From Planctomycetota bacterium (GTDB taxonomy: Bacteria > Planctomycetota > B15-G4): DNA of 6,942 nt. A program made the position numbers and the translations under genes. The notes beneath the pieces are model-generated. The model was not told the DNA's origin and ran no database searches. It worked only from the letters and a program-made list of their open reading frames with translations. The stretch lies in assembly GCA_003644265.1 (NCBI GenBank), contig QNBX01000206.1, forward strand, positions 1 through 6,942, read 5' to 3'. This document shows, piece after piece, positions 1-4,963 of the stretch (position 1 is its first letter; every line of letters starts with the position of its first letter).

Positions 1-840
1 CGTGTACACGTCGAGCTTGCCCACCTTGCCCGCGGAGCCGGCGACCTTGGCGTGCTGCTCGTTGAGGGCTAGGCCGTAGACATCCAGCCCGTCGCCGTTG
101 TCGCCGTTCCAGGTGCTGTAGATGCCGCTGAACCAGCGCGAGTGGTCCTTGGAGTCGGTGTCGCGATCATCGACGCCCACGGGGCGCGTGACGAACACGT
201 CGATCTTGTCACCATCCAGATCCTGACTGACCACGGCGCCCTCAAAGGTGCGCCGCGTGTTGGCCCAGTCGAGCGGCGAGATCAGCCGCTGGTTGCCGTA
301 CTTGAGGTCCGTGCGACCCGCGCGCGCCGTGGTATCGGCGATCTCCACCTCGAAGAACGCGTTGCGCAGGTCGACGGTGTTGCGGTCGATCCCGGTGGGC
401 TTGCGATCGTTGCTTGTGATGCGCGCGTCGATGGCCTCGACGTAGAAGCGCCAGCCGTCGTCGCTGCGCAGATCGGCGTTCACGAGCAGGCGGTTGAGGT
501 AGAACGTGTTCTTCTTCGGGCTCTTGCCGAAGGCCTTGTTGCTCTCGTTCATGTAGCGGATGCGTTCCTGACCGCCCAGGTAGAGCCTCAGGCCGTCGGA
601 GACCTCGAAGCCATCCTCATCGACCTCCTGCGCGGCGGTGGCCGCGCCTCGACTGGGCGGCTGGCGCTCCAGCCAGGTCTCCAGGAAGCCCGGGGGGGCT
701 TCGGCCGCGATGGGCACCGTCATGGCCGCATCAGCGGCCGGCGCCGTGGCGGCCACCGAGCCAGCTGCAGGATCAGCAGGACTCAGGAGCAACGTGGAAA
801 GAAGACTGCAGGCCAGGGCGGCTGAGACGGAACACAGCAT
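1..840 (-). CDS. Alginate export family outer-membrane porin (N-terminal 280 residues, cut by window edge)
   Basis: The reverse strand is open from an ATG at 840 to the left edge without a stop, giving 280 residues; the C-terminal part lies outside the window. Residues 1-27 form a hydrophobic Ala/Leu/Ser-rich segment that looks like a Sec signal, followed by an Ala/Pro-rich stretch. From about residue 80 the sequence alternates short strands and polar turns (LRLYLGGQERIRYMNES, WRFYVEAIDARI), as in an outer-membrane barrel. The stretch YGNQRLISPLDWANTRR (residues 181-197) is the signature I associate with the alginate export (AlgE-like, Alginate_exp) family, whose members are usually about 400-500 residues. 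The expected role is passage of anionic polysaccharide or other solutes across the outer membrane; the substrate cannot be read from this part. The start is fixed by AAGGA seven bases upstream and an in-frame stop at 903-901. Oddly, there is no Lys or Arg before residue 59, so the signal lacks the usual basic n-region. It is transcribed divergently from the aminotransferase gene. Confidence 0.88.
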   Translation of the reverse strand, partial: MLCSVSAALACSLLSTLLLSPADPAAGSVAATAPAADAAMTVPIAAEAPPGFLETWLERQPPSRGAATAAQEVDEDGFEVSDGLRLYLGGQERIRYMNESNKAFGKSPKKNTFYLNRLLVNADLRSDDGWRFYVEAIDARITSNDRKPTGIDRNTVDLRNAFFEVEIADTTARAGRTDLKYGNQRLISPLDWANTRRTFEGAVVSQDLDGDKIDVFVTRPVGVDDRDTDSKDHSRWFSGIYSTWNGDNGDGLDVYGLALNEQHAKVAGSAGKVGKLDVYT

Positions 841-847
841 GACCGAT

Positions 848-852
848 TCCTT
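848..852 (-). promoter_or_regulatory. Ribosome binding site of the alginate-export porin
   Basis: Read on the minus strand, AAGGA lies seven bases before the ATG at 840. It supports that start despite the atypical signal sequence. The only other options before the in-frame stop at 903-901 are rare CTG-type codons. Confidence 0.6.
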
Positions 853-1059
853 GGAGTTTGGCGCCGGGGCGCTGGGCTCCCGGTGCAGGGCACAGTGAGG
901 CTAGCTGGGTTTGAAACCAATATCCAGACTATGAAGTCATTTTGATGGACCGCAAGATCTGAGCGCTGCCGGTACCCTGGCGCGCCGCCCGGGGTGGGGT
1001 GGCTCGAGCCGGGGGCCGGCGCTCCGGGGCCTCGGCGTCAGGTCGGTCCGCCCCGTCTT

Positions 1060-1066
1060 GGAAGGA
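1060..1066 (+). promoter_or_regulatory. Strong Shine-Dalgarno sequence in front of a mini-ORF
   Basis: GGAAGGA is the best ribosome-binding match upstream of the aminotransferase. It sits five bases before the ATG at 1072, which opens a 13-codon ORF in a different frame. It is 31 or 43 bases from the two candidate aminotransferase starts (1098 and 1110), too far to serve either directly. Confidence 0.5.
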
Positions 1067-1071
1067 CCCTG

Positions 1072-1113
1072 ATGGCCGCCCCAACCCCACGCGCTGGATG
1101 CAGCTCAACATGA
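1072..1113 (+). CDS. Putative 13-residue leader peptide translationally coupled to the aminotransferase
   Basis: An ATG at 1072 with a strong GGAAGGA five bases upstream opens a short frame reading MAAPTPRAGCSST. Its TGA stop (1111-1113) overlaps the ATG at 1110 of the aminotransferase as ATGA. That overlap is the classical geometry for translational coupling, and the downstream start at 1110 has no good ribosome-binding site of its own. The peptide has no run of one amino acid that would suggest attenuation, so if it is real its role is probably to deliver ribosomes to the next gene. Chance is a serious alternative in GC-rich DNA. It resembles no protein I know. Confidence 0.3.
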   Translation: MAAPTPRAGCSST

Positions 1114-2306
1114 ACGATCTCTCCCAGCTCTGGTCGCTCGATCCCGGGGTGCGCTACCTCAACCACGGCAGCTTCGGCGCCTGCCCGCGGGCGGTGCTGG
1201 AGGCCCAGGCCGAGCTGCGCGGTCGCCTGGAGGCCGAGCCGGCGCGCTTCTTCCAGCGCGAGGCGCCGCAGCTCGCCGAGCGGGCGCGAGCGGCCCTGGC
1301 CGAGCTGGTCTGCGCCCGGCCGCAGGACCTGGTCTTCGTGAGCAACGCCACCGAGGGCGTCAACGCCGTGCTGCGCAGCCTGCCGCTGGCGAGCGCGGAC
1401 GCGCTGCTCACCACCAACCAGGCCTACAACGCCTGCGCCAACAGCCTGCGCTTCGTGGCCGAGCGCGTCGGCGCGCGGGTGGACGTGGCCTCGCTGCCGT
1501 TCCCCCTGGAGCGCGCGGAGCAGGTCGAGCGGGCCGTGCTCGACGCCGTGCGCGACGACACGCGGCTGGTGCTGCTGGACTGGATCACCAGCCCCACGGG
1601 CCTGATCCTGCCGGTGCAGCGGCTGGTGTCCGCCTTGCGCGAGCGGGGCGTCGCGGTGCTGCTGGACGGCGCCCACGCGCCGGGCATGCTGCCCATGGAC
1701 CTCACGGCCCTCGACGCGGACTACGTCACCGGCAACTGCCACAAGTGGTGCTGCACGCCCAAGGGGGCCGCCTTCCTGTGGGTGCGTCCCGAGCTCCAGC
1801 ACGAGGTGCGCCCGGTGGTCATCAGCCACGGCGCCAACGCGCCAGAGAGCGAGCGCAGCCGCTTCCAGATGGAGTTCGGCTGGACCGGCACCGACGACCC
1901 CACGGCCATGCTGGTGCTGCCCGAGGCGTTGCAGGTCATGGCGGGGCTGTTCGAGGGGGGCTGGCAGGCCTTGCAGGCGCACAACCACGAGCTCGTGCTC
2001 TGGGTCCGCGATCGGCTGTGCGAGGTGCTGGACGTGCCGCCGCCGGCGCCCGACGACATGCTGGGCAGCCTGGCGGCCGTGCCGCTCCCGGACGCCCCGA
2101 GCGCGCGCCGTCGTCAGGCGCTGGAGACCGACCCGCTGCAGGACCGGCTGTTCTTCGAGCACCACACCGAGGTGCCCGTCTCGTCCTGGCCGGCGCCACC
2201 CCAGCGCCTGCTGCGCGTCTCGGCCCAGGCCTACAACCGCCGGCAGGACTACGAGCCCCTGCTCACGGCCCTGCCCGAACTGCTGGCCGAGGAACGCGCG
2301 GGCTGA
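1110..2306 (+). CDS. Aminotransferase class V-fold PLP enzyme (isopenicillin N epimerase/desulfurase-like)
   Basis: The product is 398 residues, normal for fold-type I class V PLP enzymes, and presumably cytosolic. The N-terminal YLNHGSFGACP (residues 16-26), the phosphate-contact region SNATEGVN (78-85), the cofactor-ring motif LLDGAHAPG (184-192, with Asp186 and His189) and NCHKW (209-213), whose Lys212 should form the Schiff base with PLP, appear in the right order and spacing. LNHGSFG, DGAHAPG and N-x-HKW together fit the isopenicillin N epimerase/cysteine desulfurase-like branch, which includes racemases, C-S lyases and kynureninase-like enzymes, so the substrate cannot be assigned. The C-terminal domain (about 290-398) contains the usual LRVSAQAYN segment. 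I chose 1110 because homology begins at once and its ATG overlaps the mini-ORF stop. An in-frame ATG at 1098 would add four residues; the open frame reaches back to 999 but that part is not protein-like. An Eis-like acetyltransferase gene follows after 85 bases, probably in the same operon. Confidence 0.9.
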   Translation: MNDLSQLWSLDPGVRYLNHGSFGACPRAVLEAQAELRGRLEAEPARFFQREAPQLAERARAALAELVCARPQDLVFVSNATEGVNAVLRSLPLASADALLTTNQAYNACANSLRFVAERVGARVDVASLPFPLERAEQVERAVLDAVRDDTRLVLLDWITSPTGLILPVQRLVSALRERGVAVLLDGAHAPGMLPMDLTALDADYVTGNCHKWCCTPKGAAFLWVRPELQHEVRPVVISHGANAPESERSRFQMEFGWTGTDDPTAMLVLPEALQVMAGLFEGGWQALQAHNHELVLWVRDRLCEVLDVPPPAPDDMLGSLAAVPLPDAPSARRRQALETDPLQDRLFFEHHTEVPVSSWPAPPQRLLRVSAQAYNRRQDYEPLLTALPELLAEERAG

Positions 2307-2379
2307 TGTGCGCCGCCGCCGGAGTCTGACCGATGACACCCGACTGCAGCGCGCTGGCTGCCCCCTCACCCTGCTGCCC

Positions 2380-2383
2380 GGAG
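2380..2383 (+). promoter_or_regulatory. Ribosome binding site that sets the acetyltransferase start
   Basis: GGAG lies eight bases before the ATG at 2392. It favours that start over the in-frame GTG at 2308, whose only purine-rich candidate (GAGGAA, about 2290) is about 14 bases away. The 28 residues encoded between the two starts do not resemble the family's N-terminus. Confidence 0.5.
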
Positions 2384-2391
2384 CCTGTCGC

Positions 2392-3588
2392 ATGACGCTT
2401 GATGTGAGAGCACCCCGCGACGACGGCGAGCGCGACGCCCTGAGCGACCTGCTGTGCGTCTGCTTCAACTCGCCCGCCGATGGCATCGCCGTGGGCATGG
2501 AGCGCGTGGGCGCGGATCACCAGCGCGTGCTGATGGACGGGGCCTCGGTGCTGGGCGGGCTCTGGCAGCTGCCCATGGGCCAGTGGTTCGGCGGGCGCTC
2601 GGTGCCCATGGTGGGCATCGCCGCGGTGGGGGTAGAGGCGGCCGCGCGCGGCACCGGCGCGGGCGACGCGCTGATGGCCAGCACGGTGCGCGAGCTGCAC
2701 GCGCGGCGGGTGCCGCTCTCCTGCCTCTACCCGGCCACCGTGAACTTCTATCGGCGCGCGGGCTACGAGCTGGCCGGTAGCCGCCAGCGCATCGAGCTGC
2801 CGCTCAAAGGCCTGCGCGTAAGAGCCGCCCCGGGCGCCACGCTGCGGCCCGGCACGGCCACCGACCTGCCCGAGATGGAGCGCTGCTACGCGCGCTCGGT
2901 CGGTGCCCACGCCGGACCGCTCGATCGACGCGACTACTGCTGGGCCCGCGTGCGCCAGCCCCGCGGCGAGACCGCGCGCCACTGGCTGGTACACGAGCAC
3001 GGCGAACTGAGCGGCTACGTGACCCTGATCCAGAAGGACAGCCCCGACGACATCGGCTACGACCTGCAGCTCACCGACGTGGCGGCCACCACGCCCGGCG
3101 CGGTCACCACGCTGCTGTCGTTCCTGAGCGGGCAGCGCTCCCTGTCCGGCCGGGCCATCCTGTTTGGCAGCGATCGGCACCCGCTGCTGCTGGGGCTGCC
3201 CGAGTGGCTGGTCAAGGTCTCGCTCGACTTGCACTGGATGCTGCGGGTGACCCACGCCGAGCAGGCCCTCACGGCGCGCGGCTATGCGCCGGCCGTGTCG
3301 GGCGAGTTGGAGTTCGAACTCGCGGACGAGCTGATCCCGGAGCACGCGGGGCCGCTGCAGCTGAGCGTGCGCGAAGGGCACGCCACGGTCACGCGCGAGC
3401 CGGCGCGGAGCGGGGCCGGGCGCGCGCCGATGCGCCTCGACGTGCGCGGGTTGGCGGCGCTCTACTCCGGATTTCTGACGCCGCCGGAGCTGGTGCGCAT
3501 GGAGCTGTTGCAGGGGTCGTCCGAGCAGCTGGCCACGTTGGGCGCGCTGTTCGCGGGCGGGACGCCCTGGATGGCGGACATGTTCTGA
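2392..3588 (+). CDS. Eis-like GNAT family N-acetyltransferase
   Basis: The product is 398 residues, matching the roughly 400-residue Eis family (enhanced intracellular survival protein). These are three-domain enzymes that transfer acetyl groups from acetyl-CoA to amines such as aminoglycosides, polyamines or lysine side chains. Residues 1-140 form the first GNAT domain: GIAAVGVEAAARGTGAG (75-91) carries the RGxGxG-type CoA pyrophosphate loop, and FYRRAGYE (119-126) matches the Eis position holding the catalytic tyrosine, probably Tyr120. Residues about 145-285 would be the second GNAT-like domain. Residues about 300-398 would be the SCP2-like domain; DVRGLAALYSGFLTP (350-364) is typical of it. 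The chain ends in MADMF. A C-terminal Phe whose carboxylate serves as catalytic base is known for mycobacterial Eis, so the ending suggests an active enzyme. The neighbours are two PLP enzymes; the GTG of the threonine synthase fragment follows five bases after the stop. The natural substrate cannot be read from the sequence. Confidence 0.85.
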   Translation: MTLDVRAPRDDGERDALSDLLCVCFNSPADGIAVGMERVGADHQRVLMDGASVLGGLWQLPMGQWFGGRSVPMVGIAAVGVEAAARGTGAGDALMASTVRELHARRVPLSCLYPATVNFYRRAGYELAGSRQRIELPLKGLRVRAAPGATLRPGTATDLPEMERCYARSVGAHAGPLDRRDYCWARVRQPRGETARHWLVHEHGELSGYVTLIQKDSPDDIGYDLQLTDVAATTPGAVTTLLSFLSGQRSLSGRAILFGSDRHPLLLGLPEWLVKVSLDLHWMLRVTHAEQALTARGYAPAVSGELEFELADELIPEHAGPLQLSVREGHATVTREPARSGAGRAPMRLDVRGLAALYSGFLTPPELVRMELLQGSSEQLATLGALFAGGTPWMADMF

Positions 3589-3593
3589 GCTAC

Positions 3594-4355
3594 GTGACCC
3601 ATCTCGAGGGCGCCATCGACGGCGCCCGCCTTCCCGCCCGCACGCTGCAGACGCTGCACGAGGGGCGCCCGATCCTGGTGCGCTACGACCTCGACGGCGT
3701 GCGCGCCGCGGTCGATCGTGACGCCCTCGCCGCGCGCCCCGACGGTCTCTGGCGCTACCGCGAGCTGCTGCCGCTCGACGATGGCGACGAGGTCGTGTCC
3801 CTGGGCGAGACCACCACGCCGCTGCTGGACTGCCCGCGGCTGGCGGCGCACTTCGGTGTCGATCGCCTGCTGATCAAGGACGAGTCACGCCTGCCCACGG
3901 GCTCGTTCAAGGCGCGCGGCGGTAGACTGGGAGGCGCTGGCGGGGGCGTAGGGGGCAGCTCTGAGGGTGCCCAAACGGTTCCGGCCCGGTCTGAGGCGTT
4001 TGCCCCCGACGCGGACGCCCCGCTCCTGCCCGTCGGGCGCGCCCGCCCTCGCGACGGACGACGGACACACCCTGGCGGGCACGGCCGACCTGATTGCCTG
4101 GGAGGAGCAGTCGGTCACGGGCCGGATGGGTCTCGGCAGCATCTCAGTCGGCCCGCTCCGGGCGACACGAGCAGAGCTCACGAGCCGGAGCGGTCGTGGG
4201 CGGTGAACCGGCTCACGCAGCCGAGCAGGCGCTCCAGGTCCCGGAAGCCACTCAGGACACGAAGGGCCAGTGCGAGACCTGCACGGGCTGAGTCTCGCGA
4301 CTTCGACGCGATCTCGTGGACTGGCTTGATGCCCATTCTGCCAGACCACTTCTGA
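3594..4355 (+). pseudogene. thrC: Threonine synthase, truncated just after the PLP lysine
   Basis: Threonine synthase (EC 4.2.3.1) converts O-phosphohomoserine to threonine with PLP. The first 109-110 residues are recognisable. RPILVRYDLDGVRAAV (25-40), LWRYRELLPL (52-61), SLGETTTPLLDCPRLAAHFG (69-88) and IKDESRLPTGSFKARG (94-109) match the family, and Lys106 in SFKARG is the PLP lysine. The next residues should continue the same domain. Instead the frame runs into a Gly/Arg/Ser/Pro-rich, non-homologous tail from about position 3924 to a TGA at 4353-4355. The 253-codon product is well short of the usual roughly 400 or more residues and lacks nearly all of the large domain, so activity is very unlikely. 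The GTG start at 3594, five bases after the acetyltransferase stop, has no clear ribosome-binding site, which suggests coupling to that gene. The N-terminus also lacks the CxxC zinc-ribbon cysteines seen in some relatives. The break may be a deletion, an insertion or an assembly join. Confidence 0.8.
4178..4336 (-). CDS. Possible small protein of 52 residues, unrecognised
   Basis: A minus-strand ATG at 4336 opens 52 codons ending at a TGA at 4180-4178. The reading looks more protein-like than the other frames of this stretch. About four fifths of its codons end in G or C, and ARAGLALALRVLSGFRDLER (residues 17-36) has the spacing of an amphipathic helix. The same frame is open far upstream, to about 4912 across the antisense of the next gene, so it could also be the tail end of a destroyed longer gene or a chance frame. 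There is no good ribosome-binding site, only GGCAG immediately before the ATG. I do not recognise a family. Confidence 0.2.
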   Translation of the reverse strand: MGIKPVHEIASKSRDSARAGLALALRVLSGFRDLERLLGCVSRFTAHDRSGS

Positions 4356-4360
4356 ATCTG

Positions 4361-4391
4361 GCCTGCCCGGGTGCTGCTCGCCCGGGCAGGC
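4361..4391. terminator. Perfect 11-bp inverted repeat, possible terminator
   Basis: GCCTGCCCGGG (4361-4371) and CCCGGGCAGGC (4381-4391) pair perfectly around the nine-base loop TGCTGCTCG. A weaker six-base hairpin, GCCAGA (4340-4345) with TCTGGC (4357-4362), abuts and overlaps its left arm, so the two are mutually exclusive in part. The strong stem lies between the broken threonine synthase frame, which stops at 4355, and the 156-aa gene, where a terminator would be expected. Neither side carries a proper T-run: the plus strand continues CTTCTGGCG. An intrinsic terminator is therefore only one option; an extragenic palindrome or a mobile-element end are others. Confidence 0.4.
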
Positions 4392-4476
4392 TTCTGGCGT
4401 CCTGGATGACGACCAGCCCCCTTCCGTCGCTTGCTTGACGACACGCACGCATCCTGCTCAACTGCCGGCCGAGCCC

Positions 4477-4482
4477 GGAGGA
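4477..4482 (+). promoter_or_regulatory. Ribosome binding site of the 156-aa gene
   Basis: GGAGGA lies ten bases before the GTG at 4493. It supports this non-ATG start. An in-frame stop at 4436-4438 and the lack of other start codons in between leave no alternative upstream. Confidence 0.6.
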
Positions 4483-4492
4483 CAGCCCGGGC

Positions 4493-4963
4493 GTGACCCA
4501 CCAGCTGGAGCAACGCGTGGCCCAGGACATCGACGAGCAGCGGCTGATCGAGCGGCTCGCGAAGGTCGAGACGCTCTTCGCGCGGGCGACTGCGGACGGG
4601 GAGCGGGCCGCGGCCGGGAGCGCTCGCGAGCGCCTGCTGCAGCGCCTCGTGCAGTTCGAGTGCCAAGAGCCCGTGGTGGAGCACCAGTTCAGGCTGCCGG
4701 ACGATTGGTCGAGGGCGCTGTTCATGGCTCTGCTGCGTCGCTACGACATCAAGCCCTACCGCTACCAGCGCCAGCGGCGCACCACGGTCATGGCCCGTGT
4801 GACCGCCAGCTTCGTGACCGAGGTGCTGTGGCCGGAATTCGACCAGCTGAACGACCTGCTCCGCGAACACCTCAAGGCGGTCACTGAGCGCGTCATCTCC
4901 CAGGCCATCCACAGCGCTGGCGCTGAGGCCGAGCTGCGCGCGGGCCAGCTCCCCGCGTCGTGA
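4493..4963 (+). CDS. Conserved-looking hypothetical protein, partner of the SWIM-finger gene
   Basis: The 156-residue product has no signal peptide or membrane segment and is probably cytosolic. Residues about 17-53 (LIERLAKVETLFARATADGE and following) form a charged helix-rich segment that faintly recalls DUF2786-type helices; that resemblance is weak. Residues about 66-140 look like a compact conserved domain: LFMALLRRYDIKPYRYQRQR (77-96) followed by RTTVMARVTASFVTEVLWPE (96-115) and a long helix ending in TERVISQAI. The many Arg, Lys and aromatic residues would suit nucleic-acid contact, but this is inference. The start is GTG with GGAGGA ten bases upstream. The stop TGA (4961-4963) overlaps the GTG (4960-4962) of the next gene as GTGA, so the two are almost certainly translated together and likely act together. 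No function can be assigned from sequence alone. Confidence 0.75.
   Translation: MTHQLEQRVAQDIDEQRLIERLAKVETLFARATADGERAAAGSARERLLQRLVQFECQEPVVEHQFRLPDDWSRALFMALLRRYDIKPYRYQRQRRTTVMARVTASFVTEVLWPEFDQLNDLLREHLKAVTERVISQAIHSAGAEAELRAGQLPAS

Larger units (their letters stand above)
841..1071. other. Divergent intergenic control region
   Basis: This 231-bp stretch separates the minus-strand porin from the plus-strand aminotransferase unit. I see no supported gene in it. Positions about 905-960 are clearly richer in A and T than the surroundings, as expected of a promoter/operator core. They contain two small palindromes: GGTTTGAAACC at 908-918 and ATGAAGTCAT at 931-940, the latter imperfect at its centre. 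TTGAAA at 911-916 could be a plus-strand -35 box, but no good -10 box follows at 16-18 bp. On the minus strand TTGCGG (955-950) and CATAGT (933-928) are 16 bp apart, which is a weak sigma-70 match. The rest (960-1060) is GC-rich without visible signals. Promoters for both flanking units presumably lie here, but I cannot place either with confidence. Confidence 0.45.
3924..4492. other. Unassigned 570-bp stretch between the broken threonine synthase and the next gene
   Basis: None of the six frames here gives a protein I recognise. The plus-strand frames are rich in Arg, Ser, Pro and Gly, the look of non-coding GC-rich DNA. Frames of moderate length exist on both strands, including a GTG-started 79-codon frame at 3967-4206, but none has a convincing ribosome-binding site and family-like sequence. 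The stretch begins exactly where threonine synthase homology ends. It contains a perfect 11-bp hairpin at 4361-4391 and a possible small minus-strand ORF at 4178-4336, and ends at the ribosome-binding site of the 156-aa gene. I found no terminal inverted repeats, target-site duplication, tRNA-like fold or transposase motif. It may be the remnant of a decayed gene or element. Confidence 0.5.

Noticed and set aside
142..825. A 227-codon plus-strand frame opposite the porin
   Set aside because: The minus strand carries the recognisable alginate-export sequence; the plus frame is its shadow.
2306..2329. A seven-codon frame (MCAAAGV) whose ATG overlaps the aminotransferase stop
   Set aside because: It ends 62 bases before the acetyltransferase start and has no close ribosome-binding site, so coupling is not supported.
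1038..2498. A 486-codon open frame on the minus strand opposite the aminotransferase
   Set aside because: Its translation is rich in Gln, Arg, His and Gly and shows no family motifs. It is the expected antisense shadow of a GC-rich gene whose plus strand is convincingly coding.
2263..3381. A 372-codon minus-strand frame opposite the acetyltransferase
   Set aside because: Same reasoning: low-complexity antisense of a gene with clear GNAT motifs.
3967..4206. A GTG-started 79-codon plus-strand frame in the unexplained stretch
   Set aside because: No recognisable motifs. Its central part (TDDGHTLAGTADLIAWEEQ) looks mildly protein-like, but both ends are Arg/Pro/Ser-rich and no clear ribosome-binding site precedes it.
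4435..4463. Possible promoter with TTGACG at 4435-4440 upstream of the 156-aa gene
   Set aside because: The -35 match is good, but no acceptable -10 box occurs at 16-18 bp; the best, TCAACT at 4458-4463, matches only three of six positions.
3924..4492. tRNA, tmRNA or CRISPR array in the gene-free stretch
   Set aside because: No T-loop-like GGTTCGA motif with a matching acceptor stem, and no regularly spaced direct repeats.
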